From: Deltaproteobacteria bacterium
Lineage (GTDB): Bacteria; Desulfobacterota; Syntrophia; Syntrophales; UBA2210
DNA: 37,238 bases
Reading direction: 5' to 3'
Assembly: GCA_019313385.1 (NCBI GenBank)
Contig: JAFDBG010000006.1
Location: 1-37,238, forward strand
Shown here: in pieces, positions 24,196 to 32,168 of the stretch
Layout: the number at the start of each line of letters is the position of its first letter
Numbering within the stretch: the stretch's first letter is position 1
Position numbers and translations under genes: made by a program
The notes under the pieces: generated by a model
The model's database searches: none
The model's input: the letters and a program-made list of their open reading frames with translations, nothing else
Told to the model about the DNA's origin: nothing

Positions 24196-25182
24196 ATGAA
24201 ATCAAGAAATATTTGGAAAATTGGACTGTTAACTGTAGCAGTTATCCTGCTTGTGGCCCTTACAACCCAGGGCTTTGCCGCGCCTAAAGGTAAAATCGTC
24301 ATATTCCACGCTGGAAGCCTTTCGGTTCCCTTCGCTGCAATGGAGAAGGCATTCGAAGCACAGTATCCGAATGTTGATATTCAGCGTGAGCCGGCTGGAA
24401 GTCAAAAATGCGCCCGAAAGATTTCAGATCTGAAAAAGCCCTGCGATATCATGGCATCAGCGGACTACAAGGTAATTGATTCACTGCTCATACCAGCCTA
24501 TGCAAACTGGAATATTCGCTTTGCCACCAATCAGCTTGTTTTATGCTATACCGCTCAAAGTAAATACGCAGATACAGTTAGCACTGAAAACTGGTATGAA
24601 ATTCTGCAAAAAAAAGATGTTGTCTGGGGGCATTCGGATCCCAATGTTGATCCCTGTGGATATCGTTCCTTGATGGTTCTTCAATTAGCCGAAAGATATT
24701 ATAAAGATCAAGGCCTTTACAATGCAGTGATCGCCAACCGTCCCGACGAAAACATTCGGCCGAAATCCGTTGAATTAATCTCGCTGCTACAAACGGGAAA
24801 CATGGACTATGCCTGGGAATATCGTTCTGTCGCTGTTCAGCACGGGCTGAAGTACATTAGTCTGCCCGATGAAATAAACCTGGGAAATTACAAATTTGAC
24901 GATTTCTACGCCCAGGCAGTCGTAAAGATAACAGGAAAAACACCGGGAACATTTATGAACATTAAAGGAAAATCGTGTACTTATGGAGTAACATTAATCA
25001 GAGATGCACCAAACAGGGACGCAGCCCTTGCCTTCCTGAGATATCTGCTTGATCCAGAGGGCGGCCTGAAGATATTAAAGGAAAGGGGTCAGCCACCCTT
25101 TATCCCCGGCCGCGTCTCCACTGCCGAAGAGATGGCGATGCTGCCAGCTATTTTGCAGGTTGAGGTGGAAATTAAAGATTAA
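24196..25182 (+). CDS. wtpA: Tungstate/molybdate ABC transporter substrate-binding protein
   Basis: A 328-residue periplasmic binding protein with a signal peptide ending near residue 28 (TTQGFAA). It has the WtpA/archaeal-ModA signature blocks: [35 protein letters not shown] and [16 protein letters not shown]152 and E208 fall where this subfamily supplies two carboxylates to give six-coordinate oxyanion binding, which sets it apart from the four-coordinate E. coli ModA. Tungstate or molybdate is therefore the likely ligand. No permease or ATPase gene follows; the frame directly after it is cut by the repeat at 25285. GAGAGGA precedes the ATG. The gene is divergent from the TonB-dependent receptor. 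Confidence 0.9.
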   Translation: MKSRNIWKIGLLTVAVILLVALTTQGFAAPKGKIVIFHAGSLSVPFAAMEKAFEAQYPNVDIQREPAGSQKCARKISDLKKPCDIMASADYKVIDSLLIPAYANWNIRFATNQLVLCYTAQSKYADTVSTENWYEILQKKDVVWGHSDPNVDPCGYRSLMVLQLAERYYKDQGLYNAVIANRPDENIRPKSVELISLLQTGNMDYAWEYRSVAVQHGLKYISLPDEINLGNYKFDDFYAQAVVKITGKTPGTFMNIKGKSCTYGVTLIRDAPNRDAALAFLRYLLDPEGGLKILKERGQPPFIPGRVSTAEEMAMLPAILQVEVEIKD

Positions 25183-25220
25183 AAATATCTTTCATCAATA
25201 AAGGGAAAAGGACCTCTTGC

Positions 25221-25289
25221 ATGAATGAACATGTTCTGTGGCACCATTTCATATCATTACCTTTTCGTCTCAATGTTGATGTTGTTTGA
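25221..25289 (+). pseudogene. 22-codon frame cut at the repeat junction, possibly the start of a lost permease gene
   Basis: After wtpA, an AAGGA site and ATG open a frame MNEHVLWHHFISLPFRLNVD that meets a stop two codons into the right repeat copy (25285). The position is where a wtpB-type permease gene would begin. The sequence is too short to identify, so this is a guess based on location, ribosome site and the truncation. Confidence 0.25.
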
Positions 25290-25414
25290 ACACTTCGCTC
25301 GTCTGGTTATGGGAAACAGGCTGTGATGATACAAAGGCTTTTCTTAATCAAATGCTACATATGGATCGGTTTACCATCCACCGCGCGCATCTGTTCTTGT
25401 ATCGCTTCGGATAT
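25285..25414. repeat. Right copy of the diverged direct repeat flanking the island
   Basis: 130 bases aligned with 17149-17277. It begins with a 13-codon tail of the DUF6485-like gene (FEHFARLVMGNRL and stop, plus strand), then 28 bases of convergent spacer, then the true 3' end of lpdA. The breakpoint on the island side is at 25284/25285. Confidence 0.85.
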
Positions 25415-26749
25415 GGTCGGGTGGGCATGAATCATCTCCGCAATATTTTTTGGCAACAATCCGGCGGTTTTAGCCAGAAGGATCTCATGGATCAGTTCCG
25501 TTGCATCATGCCCCACAATATGGGCGCCCAGAATCTCATGTGTCTCTGGATCATATAGGATTTTAACCATGCCGTCGGTTTTACCGATTGCAACAGCTTT
25601 TCCTACTCCCCTGTACGGATATATCGCTTTTTTGTATGGGATGTTCTGTTCTTTTGCCTGGTTTTCTCTAAGGCCGAAGCTTGCCAGTTGCGGTTCACAA
25701 TAGACAGCTGACGGTATCTCATTCAGATCAATTCGAGGTTGAGGTGTACGCCCGGCAATATACTCACTGACAATCTCACCTTCCTTTGAAGCGACATGGG
25801 CCAGAAGCGGCGTTTTTACCACGTCACCAATGGCATACACTCCATCGACCTGTGTCTGATAGTAATCCCCCACAGGAATGTAGCCCTTCTCGGTTTTCAG
25901 TCCGATATTCTCAAGGCCTGTCTTCTCTGTATTCGGAGTCCGCCCGAACACACATAAAACCTTTTCCGCCTCTATTTTCTTTGAGTTGCCATCTTTTCCC
26001 GTAAGGGTGACCGTCACTTTTCCGGATGTCTTCTCCAGGGAGTTTGCCCGTGCCCCGGTAATTACATCGATGCCGCTATCCTTAAATGACCTTTCGAGAA
26101 CGGCAACCACCCTTGCATCTTCAATGGGTAGAATATGTTTTTCCATCTCTATCAGGTGTACCTTTACGCCGAAAGTGTTCATGATATAGGCAAACTCGCA
26201 CCCAATGGCACCCGCTCCAAGTATAATCAGGCTTTCAGGCAGTTCTTTTAGCGAAAGAATTCCATCCGAAGAAAGTACCTGCTTCTCATCAAACTCGAAT
26301 CCTTTTATCTGCGAAGGGCGAGATCCTGTTGCAATTACAATGTTTTTCCCTGTAATTTCAGTTTGATCTTCAAGCATTACGCCGTTTCTTGAAACGATTT
26401 CGGCACTGCCCTGGATATGATCAACCTTGTTCTTTTTCAGTAGATACTCGACACCTTTGACCAGAGACCGGACTGCTGCCCTTGATTGATCGCACACATA
26501 TCCGTAATCAAACTTTTCAGAATCAATGGTAAGCCCCATCTTTTCCAACTCAAGACGAGACTGAAAAATGCCCGCCTGATGAATAAGACTTTTCGTGGGA
26601 ATACATCCCCGGTTCAAACAAACACCACCAAGTGCGTCTTTTTCGATAACGCAGGCCTTCAGACCCAGCTGGGCGGCCCTGATACCGGCAACATATCCAC
26701 CGGGACCGGCTCCTATTATTATCACATCATATTCAGACGCTTTTGCCAT
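25355..26749 (-). CDS. lpdA: Dihydrolipoyl dehydrogenase
   Basis: A 464-residue FAD disulfide oxidoreductase that reoxidises dihydrolipoyl groups with NAD+. The FAD motif is IIGAGPGGYVAGIRA (residues 11-25), the redox cysteines are C44 and C49 (GGVCLNRGC), the NAD fold is LIILGAGAIGCEFAY, and the catalytic pair is H443 and E448 in HAHPTISE. It would serve as the L protein for GcvTHP in this window and for any 2-oxoacid dehydrogenases. A GGAG site precedes the ATG. Upstream lies the inverted satellite; the tail of the gene is duplicated at 17218-17277. Confidence 0.95.
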   Translation of the reverse strand: MAKASEYDVIIIGAGPGGYVAGIRAAQLGLKACVIEKDALGGVCLNRGCIPTKSLIHQAGIFQSRLELEKMGLTIDSEKFDYGYVCDQSRAAVRSLVKGVEYLLKKNKVDHIQGSAEIVSRNGVMLEDQTEITGKNIVIATGSRPSQIKGFEFDEKQVLSSDGILSLKELPESLIILGAGAIGCEFAYIMNTFGVKVHLIEMEKHILPIEDARVVAVLERSFKDSGIDVITGARANSLEKTSGKVTVTLTGKDGNSKKIEAEKVLCVFGRTPNTEKTGLENIGLKTEKGYIPVGDYYQTQVDGVYAIGDVVKTPLLAHVASKEGEIVSEYIAGRTPQPRIDLNEIPSAVYCEPQLASFGLRENQAKEQNIPYKKAIYPYRGVGKAVAIGKTDGMVKILYDPETHEILGAHIVGHDATELIHEILLAKTAGLLPKNIAEMIHAHPTISEAIQEQMRAVDGKPIHM

Positions 26750-26777
26750 TGTAATAACTCCGGTTCTATTTTTTTAA

Positions 26778-26959
26778 ATAGTTAAATGGCTAAATGGTCA
26801 AATAGTTAAATAGTCAAATAGTTAAATGGTTAATGTTCAATTGTTTTACTAAAAACAAATATGCCCGTGAATTTAACCACTCAACGACTTAACCACTCAA
26901 CGACTTAACCACTTAACGACTTAACCACTTAACTACTCAACAATTCAACCACTTAACGA
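26778..26959. repeat. Inverted pair of 8-nt-period tandem arrays between pyrD and lpdA
   Basis: Left array: seven 8-base units of ATRGYYAA type (26778-26833). Right array: about eleven units of TTAACCAC/TCAACGAC type (26873-26959). The right unit is the reverse complement of the left one, so the two arrays can fold into one long imperfect hairpin with a loop of about 40 bases. The rest of the 263-base gap, including 26960-27012, shows nothing else. Confidence 0.8.
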
Positions 26960-27012
26960 GGTCTGAATCATGAAAAACGGGAAGGGCTTTCCGGATGGAA
27001 AACAGGTAATTG

Positions 27013-27927
27013 TTATATCTTGAGCGTTCCAATCAGATCGTTTATGTCGCCGATGCCCTTCTCCGACATGTACTTTTCCATGTCATCAATAATATCAGCA
27101 GTCACACCCGGATTAAGAAAGTTTGCCGTTCCCACTTGGACCGCTTTTGCACCCACAATGAGAAATTCGAGGGCATCGCGGGCATTCATTATTCCACCCA
27201 CGCCTATCACCGGTATGGAGACAGCGTTTACCACTTCCCACACCATCCTGAGCGCGACCGGTTTTATAGCCGGACCGGACAGGCCGCCTGTGACATTTTC
27301 CAGGTGCGGTACCCTCTTTTCTATATCTACCGACATTCCTGTAATCGTATTGATGAGAGAAAGCACGTCGGCGCCAGCGGCTTCAACCACCCTCGCGATC
27401 TGGGTTATATCCGTTACGTTTGGGGTAAGCTTCACAATAACGGGAAGATGGGAGACATCCTTCACCGCCCTTGTAACCTCTCCGGCTAAGGCAGGATCGG
27501 AGCCGAAAGTGATCCCTCCTCTCTTGACATTGGGGCAGGATATGTTTACCTCAAGCGCCGCTACCCCTTCGGCATCGTTGAGAATCTCCGCGACCTTCAC
27601 GTAATCCTCGATGGTTTCACCGAATATATTTGCAATTATTGCGGAATCAATCCCGCGGAGCCATGGCAGCTTGTCGTCAATAAAGGCCCTTACACCCACA
27701 TTCTGAAGACCAACAGCGTTGAGCATTCCGGAAGCTGTTTCTATAATCCTCGGCGGCTGATTCCCATCTCTCGGTTCGAGTGACAATCCCTTGACAATGA
27801 TGGCACCCAGACGATTAAGATCAAGATAATCGGAATATTCCTCACCATAGCCGAATGTACCCGACGCAGTCATAACCGGGTTTTTCAGCGTCAGGCCTCC
27901 TATATCAACTCCCATTTTTAATTTCAT
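27013..27927 (-). CDS. pyrD: Dihydroorotate dehydrogenase B, catalytic subunit
   Basis: A 304-residue FMN enzyme of class 1B that oxidises dihydroorotate to orotate in pyrimidine synthesis, passing electrons to NAD+ through PyrK. Family blocks: [16 protein letters not shown] near the N-terminus, the active-site Cys in [24 protein letters not shown] and [18 protein letters not shown] for FMN phosphate. It lies 16 bases after pyrK. An in-frame ATG four codons in is possible. Confidence 0.96.
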   Translation of the reverse strand: MKLKMGVDIGGLTLKNPVMTASGTFGYGEEYSDYLDLNRLGAIIVKGLSLEPRDGNQPPRIIETASGMLNAVGLQNVGVRAFIDDKLPWLRGIDSAIIANIFGETIEDYVKVAEILNDAEGVAALEVNISCPNVKRGGITFGSDPALAGEVTRAVKDVSHLPVIVKLTPNVTDITQIARVVEAAGADVLSLINTITGMSVDIEKRVPHLENVTGGLSGPAIKPVALRMVWEVVNAVSIPVIGVGGIMNARDALEFLIVGAKAVQVGTANFLNPGVTADIIDDMEKYMSEKGIGDINDLIGTLKI

Positions 27928-27943
27928 ATCACTGTCCGTTATG

Positions 27944-28741
27944 TTAACTGAAGTCTACACTGTTGATGTCAAACACCGGCCCTTCCTTGCAAACTCTTAC
28001 CAGACCATCTGATTTTGTCTTAACAACACACCCGAGGCAGGCTCCGATTCCGCATGCCATACGTTCTTCAAGAGAAACCTGGCAGGCAACCGGCCGATCC
28101 TTCAATAATTTGTGCAGGCTTCTGAGCATTTGGGTCGGACCGCAGGAGTATATCCGGGAATCATTATCCGCGTAGAGTTCCATGTCGTGTCCGAAAAACT
28201 CTGTTACCAGACCTGGATGTCCCCGGCTTCCATCATCCGTGCTTATTTTAACAACAGAGCAGATCCCCTCAATCCTGTCCAGACCCGCAAGCGCTTTCGA
28301 ACTTCCCGCTCCCATATAGCAGATTATCTCCGCGCCGCTAATCTCTTTCTCACAGCGCTCCGCCAGAAATGAAAGGGGCGCCACACCGACCCCGCCGGCT
28401 ATCAGAACTATCTTCTTACATGTCGAAGGAACGTCAAACCCTCTCCCAAGCGGCCCCAGGACGTTCATGGCATCTCCTTCTCTCAGTCTGGAAAAGATGT
28501 CTGTCCCCTTCCCCACCACTTTGTACAGGATCTCAACAAATGTGTCGCCACCACGGGAACGCACGGAATAGATACTGAATGGTCTGGAAAGAAAGGGGGC
28601 ATTGCTGTCTGTCATTCTCACCATGACAAACTGCCCCGGAAGGGATTCCCTGAAGGAGGCGGATGCCTTTAAGACCATCAGAAAATGTCCTCTGGTTGTT
28701 TCTCTTTGAGAAAAGACTGTTGCGGAGGTATCAGGTTTCAT
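27944..28741 (-). CDS. pyrK: Dihydroorotate dehydrogenase B, electron transfer subunit
   Basis: 265 residues, an FAD and [2Fe-2S] protein of the ferredoxin-reductase type that links PyrD to NAD+. Visible are the FAD site [10 protein letters not shown], the NAD site [15 protein letters not shown], and the cluster cysteines in [15 protein letters not shown] with a fourth Cys in VRVCKEGP. It is followed by pyrD in the usual pair order and preceded by rimI. Confidence 0.94.
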   Translation of the reverse strand: MKPDTSATVFSQRETTRGHFLMVLKASASFRESLPGQFVMVRMTDSNAPFLSRPFSIYSVRSRGGDTFVEILYKVVGKGTDIFSRLREGDAMNVLGPLGRGFDVPSTCKKIVLIAGGVGVAPLSFLAERCEKEISGAEIICYMGAGSSKALAGLDRIEGICSVVKISTDDGSRGHPGLVTEFFGHDMELYADNDSRIYSCGPTQMLRSLHKLLKDRPVACQVSLEERMACGIGACLGCVVKTKSDGLVRVCKEGPVFDINSVDFS

Positions 28742-28778
28742 AACTTCTCGATTTGGACTTTCAATAAAGCCATCTATT

Positions 28779-29234
28779 TTAAAAATCCGCCCACATTATA
28801 AGGGCGTCTTCACCTGTCTCGGAATAGTAAGAATATCTTGTCCCTTCTACCACAAAGCCGAATCTTTTGTACAACTCTAATGCGGCCACATTCGATCTTC
28901 TTACCTCCAGGGTACCATGTCTGGCTCCTTTGCCGGAGGAGATTGTTACCATTTTTGAGAGGAGTTCCGAAGCCACCCCGCGCCTCTTCCAGCTTTCATG
29001 CACGGCGAGATTTCTGAGATGAATCTCGTCGCAGACTATCGCGAAACTTATATAACCGACAATTTGCCCTTCCAGAAGCGCCACAAGATCATGGCAGAAG
29101 GGGTGTTGCATCTCCTCCAGAAACATGCCTTCTGACCAGGGTATGGGGAAGGAAACAGATTCAATCGCGAGGACATCCTCCATATCATCCGCCGCCATAT
29201 CGCGCGTTTCAATATTTACAGCTATTTTCGCCAT
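28779..29234 (-). CDS. rimI: Ribosomal protein S18-alanine N-acetyltransferase
   Basis: A 151-residue GNAT acetyltransferase. The acetyl-CoA motif is RRGVASELLSKM, followed by LEVRRSNVAALELYKRFGF, the hallmark of RimI, and a Tyr-rich end (RYSYYSETGEDALIMW). RimI acetylates the N-terminal alanine of S18. It is often linked to tsaD, but here it is 21 kb away, between a PTS IIC gene (15-base gap) and pyrK (37-base gap). Confidence 0.9.
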   Translation of the reverse strand: MAKIAVNIETRDMAADDMEDVLAIESVSFPIPWSEGMFLEEMQHPFCHDLVALLEGQIVGYISFAIVCDEIHLRNLAVHESWKRRGVASELLSKMVTISSGKGARHGTLEVRRSNVAALELYKRFGFVVEGTRYSYYSETGEDALIMWADF

Positions 29235-29249
29235 GCCGGAAGTTCCCGT

Positions 29250-29936
29250 CTAAAAGATTTTCATAATCAGGGTGGCAAGGAGGAAAAGCCCCGCGAATAC
29301 CGGGACAGCGCCACGCAGTTTGATGGTGTTCAGGGCCACGGCGATACCGAGAATGGGAATGAAGAAGTAGGTATATGAAAGGATCTTCATAATTCTCTCT
29401 GGAAGGATGGGAAATGCCCATTTGAGAATCGCCACTCCCGGCGCCAGACATACAAGGATAATAACAAACACACCCACAAATGTCTTCACAAGCCCCTGCA
29501 TATGCGTCCTTGCAAACCGTTTTATATCGCCCAGCCGGGCATACTCAACGGCCCTCTGGGAAAGTCTGTCATTCGTCTTTATTATCCATACGTCAATCTT
29601 CTGGGCAAGGACGCCGAAGGGGAGAAAGAGGAGAATGGCCAGTGCTAAAAGTTCGCGAGGCGGATGTCCCGATTCCCTCCCCGCCAGTATGGCTCCCGCC
29701 GTTGCCAGTATGGTGGCAATTGAATCGTTGGGAGGAACATACAATCCCATTGGCGATCTGTCGATCCACAGTAACTCTATGAAGGCCCCTATTATCAGCC
29801 CTGTGAATGGTTCCGAAAGCACCATCCCTATGACAGGGCCAGCAACAACAGGCCTGGATATCATGGTCTGCAGAACCACTCTGTCCAGACATAAAAACCC
29901 GCCCAGAAGGGCCACTTCAAGGAAATTCAACCACAT
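29250..29936 (-). CDS. PTS system mannose/sorbose-family IIC component
   Basis: A 228-residue polytopic membrane protein of the EIIC sorbose family. The N-terminus has LLGGFLCLDRVVLQTMISRP and VVAGPVIGMVLSEPFTGL. Next come GAFIELLWIDRSPMGLYVPP and NDSIATILATAGAI, both typical of EIIC-Man. It would be the sugar-conducting channel of a mannose-type PTS. The usual IID subunit does not follow; rimI does. A hairpin (29983-30011) lies in the 122-base gap to IIB. Confidence 0.88.
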   Translation of the reverse strand: MWLNFLEVALLGGFLCLDRVVLQTMISRPVVAGPVIGMVLSEPFTGLIIGAFIELLWIDRSPMGLYVPPNDSIATILATAGAILAGRESGHPPRELLALAILLFLPFGVLAQKIDVWIIKTNDRLSQRAVEYARLGDIKRFARTHMQGLVKTFVGVFVIILVCLAPGVAILKWAFPILPERIMKILSYTYFFIPILGIAVALNTIKLRGAVPVFAGLFLLATLIMKIF

Positions 29937-29982
29937 GATATGCCTTTAGTAAGTTGAAATTATTGAACGCATTAGTAAGATA

Positions 29983-30011
29983 GAAGTTGCTTTCTCGTAG
30001 AAAGCAGCTTC
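29983..30011 (-). promoter_or_regulatory. 13-bp hairpin in the IIB-IIC gap
   Basis: GAAGTTGCTTTCT (29983-29995) and AGAAAGCAGCTTC (29999-30011) pair over 13 bases with one T/G position that can wobble on one strand, around a 3-base loop. No T-run follows in the reading direction, so it may be an RNA processing or stability element rather than a terminator. It may also separate two transcription units. Confidence 0.45.
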
Positions 30012-30058
30012 GTTATCGCACTTATCCCTTTTAGTGGCACTAATTCTGTTTATCGGGA

Positions 30059-30601
30059 TTAGGGTCTAAACGGAAAGTGGTGTTCGGAATTGTCAAATTT
30101 ACTTATCATCTCCAGAAAATCAATCGGTCTATCTCTCGGGACGCTTCTTATCTCTATATCGACTCCTGAATCAGCAAGCAGCGACAGATCATTCAAGCTC
30201 TTTTCGCTCAAAGATATAGATGTCGTCAGCTGGCACACAAAGCCATCATCATGAGCATTGCCTATATTTAACCTGTCAAATTTGAAGCCCAACCTGTATG
30301 CCCGCAACAGATCGTCTATACTGCTAAACAAAACTACGATTTTCTTTCTTATATAGTTCTTGTAGGCGAAATTTTTGGAGAACTCTCCGACGCTATAGAT
30401 GCGCATCTCTATTTCCCGAGGCACCGCCATCCTTATGACCGATTCCCGGAACAGGTCATCCGCGACCGCGTCATTTACCACTACGATGTGCGAGGCGTTG
30501 ATAAAGGGAACCCATGCCTCCAGTATCTGACCATGGACAAGCCTGTTGTCGATTCTTATCAGAGAAGGGTTCAATGGTGAAAGGCGTTGCAGGTCAATCA
30601 T
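30059..30601 (-). CDS. PTS system mannose/sorbose-family IIB component
   Basis: A 180-residue EIIB protein. The phosphorylated His is H23 in RIDNRLVHGQILEAWVP, the family signature, followed by IVVVNDAVADDLFRES. The rest keeps the EIIB-Man alternating fold, with INIGNAH-like LNIGNAHDDG. It starts with about ten extra residues compared with typical members. Its ATG overlaps the IIA stop by eight bases. Target sugar is unknown. Confidence 0.9.
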   Translation of the reverse strand: MIDLQRLSPLNPSLIRIDNRLVHGQILEAWVPFINASHIVVVNDAVADDLFRESVIRMAVPREIEMRIYSVGEFSKNFAYKNYIRKKIVVLFSSIDDLLRAYRLGFKFDRLNIGNAHDDGFVCQLTTSISLSEKSLNDLSLLADSGVDIEIRSVPRDRPIDFLEMISKFDNSEHHFPFRP

Positions 30602-31004
30602 CAGCTTTTCTGTTTAATATCTCGCTGGCAAGGTAGATGTTCTTTTTGCCGTAAACTTTTATGAGCTCGGCAAATTCAGTAAGCTTTTTTTCCTCCCTTA
30701 TATCCGATATCTTGAGCAGCATGGGAAGATTCACACCGGTAACCACCTCTACCTTTTCCTTTTTCAGGAACGACAGGGAGATATTGGAAGGCGTGCCTCC
30801 AAACAGATCCGTCATGATGAGCACGCCCTTCCCCGAATCAGCCTTTTTTATGGCCGAGGTGATCTCTTTCTTGATATCTTCCACGCCTTTGGTCTCATTC
30901 AGTGAAACGGAAGTAATCCCCTTTATCTCACCCTTTATCATCTCGGCGGCCCTTATCAGCTCACTCCCGAAATTAGCGTGAGTTATAATCAGTACACCAA
31001 TCAT
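30594..31004 (-). CDS. PTS system mannose-family IIA component
   Basis: A 136-residue EIIA-Man domain. It begins MIGVLIITHANFGSELIRAA with the phosphorylated His at residue 9, and has MTDLFGGTPSNISLSF, the second family block. I chose the ATG at 31004, five bases after GGAGG; the open frame runs 23 codons further up without family similarity. It is the first gene of IIA-IIB-IIC. EI and HPr are not in the window. Confidence 0.92.
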   Translation of the reverse strand: MIGVLIITHANFGSELIRAAEMIKGEIKGITSVSLNETKGVEDIKKEITSAIKKADSGKGVLIMTDLFGGTPSNISLSFLKKEKVEVVTGVNLPMLLKISDIREEKKLTEFAELIKVYGKKNIYLASEILNRKADD

Positions 31005-31144
31005 CTTTCCTCCAAAAACAACCCATTTTTGCATTTTTGCATGGACAGTAAATAAATAACCCATGCATGTCAAGAAAATCCGTCCTTGACATACTATTAT
31101 GCTTCAATTTATATTTCCACTATTACATGTGGAAGGGTATCACA

Positions 31145-31609
31145 ATGAGCACAAAGATAAAAGGAATCTGCCGGAACTGCGGCGCCAAGCTGGAATTCTA
31201 CCACAACCCAACGCCCACGGTCGATATTATTATCGAGATCGAAGGAAGAGGCATTATCCTGATAATGAGAAAAAATGAACCCATCGGCTGGGCGATCCCG
31301 GGAGGCTTTGTCGATTATGGAGAATCGCTGGAGGATGCTGCCGTCAGAGAAGCAAGGGAAGAAACATCCCTTGACGTGATACTTACCGACCAGTTGCACA
31401 CATACTCAAGACCCGACAGGGACCCGCGCCAGCATACCATATCCACTGTCTTTACGGCCACCGGAAGGGGCACCCCCAGGGCCGCGGATGATGCCGCGGA
31501 GACAGGGATCTTTACTGAAGACAACCTGCCGGACCCTATTATGTTTGATCACAAAGAGATACTTTCAGATTATTTCCGTATGGTCAGGGACAAGGAGCGA
31601 AGCATTTAA
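31145..31609 (+). CDS. Nudix hydrolase
   Basis: 154 residues. The Nudix box is [20 protein letters not shown] followed by T-S-L, with Ser in the place of the usual final Gly; all metal-binding glutamates are present. An N-terminal C-R-N-C-G pair looks like half of a zinc ribbon (the second Cys pair is missing), as in ADP-ribose or NADH pyrophosphatase-like proteins. It likely hydrolyses a nucleoside diphosphate derivative. I chose the ATG at 31145 behind GGAAGGG; upstream in-frame starts at 31067 and 31127 are weaker. It diverges from the PTS genes. Confidence 0.88.
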   Translation: MSTKIKGICRNCGAKLEFYHNPTPTVDIIIEIEGRGIILIMRKNEPIGWAIPGGFVDYGESLEDAAVREAREETSLDVILTDQLHTYSRPDRDPRQHTISTVFTATGRGTPRAADDAAETGIFTEDNLPDPIMFDHKEILSDYFRMVRDKERSI

Positions 31610-31621
31610 TTTAAAACACCC

Positions 31622-31966
31622 CTACCCTTCCCATATGCTTTTCCATACACCCAGCACAGATTCATAGGTCAAACTTTTCATATCACTGGCGCCTATCTCC
31701 ACCGGATTTTCAAGGAAACATGTACAGGGATCTGTCTCCGCGTAGGAAGACACAAAGTGGTCATAATCGCTGTAATTACTCTTATAATAACTCTTTTCAT
31801 AATCAATGGAACCATCAGGCTCAATCGAAAACGTACAATAGTTAACCCCGTCATCTATGCATCCATATATCTTTTCTCCCAGCTTCTCAATACTCACCAC
31901 CCGCACCTGTAACTTCTCCTCTTCATCTCGGTAATCGTGTAAAACACTTTCTCGCTGTTCTATCAC
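31622..31966 (-). CDS. Small hypothetical protein
   Basis: 114 residues if read from the GTG at 31966; a second GTG twenty codons in has a better AGGAG site and would give about 94 residues. It is acidic, soluble and Tyr/Asp-rich (SYYKSNYSDYDHF), with four cysteines (YGCIDDGVNYC; DPCTCFLENP). I do not recognise it. It converges with the Nudix gene 12 bases away and is divergent from the restriction-modification gene. Confidence 0.5.
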   Translation of the reverse strand: MIEQRESVLHDYRDEEEKLQVRVVSIEKLGEKIYGCIDDGVNYCTFSIEPDGSIDYEKSYYKSNYSDYDHFVSSYAETDPCTCFLENPVEIGASDMKSLTYESVLGVWKSIWEG

Positions 31967-32127
31967 TTATCATAGTTTCTGAAGTCAAGTTTTATCTGCA
32001 CTGGTACGCGCGTATTTGATCATGATCCGGCAGGAACAGTGTCGGGTTCAAAAACAGACCTTGATTCACCGCCAGGGAATTCCAATTGCGGTTTTGCCTT
32101 CTTAATCCGAAATATATTGACAGATCT

Positions 32128-32135
32128 GCTATATT
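32128..32135 (+). promoter_or_regulatory. Candidate extended -10 for the restriction-modification operon
   Basis: TGCTATATT, an extended -10 form (TGnTATAAT-like), about 33 bases upstream of the methylase ATG. A TTGACA at 32117-32122 is nearby but badly spaced for it. The rest of 31967-32168 shows nothing else. Confidence 0.3.
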
Positions 32136-32168
32136 CCCTGTAATTGTTCTCATCAAGGTGGTTAATTA

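Noticed and set aside
29983-30011. Rho-independent terminator between IIB and IIC
   Set aside because: The stem is strong but no T-run follows on the minus strand, so it was described as a structural element only.
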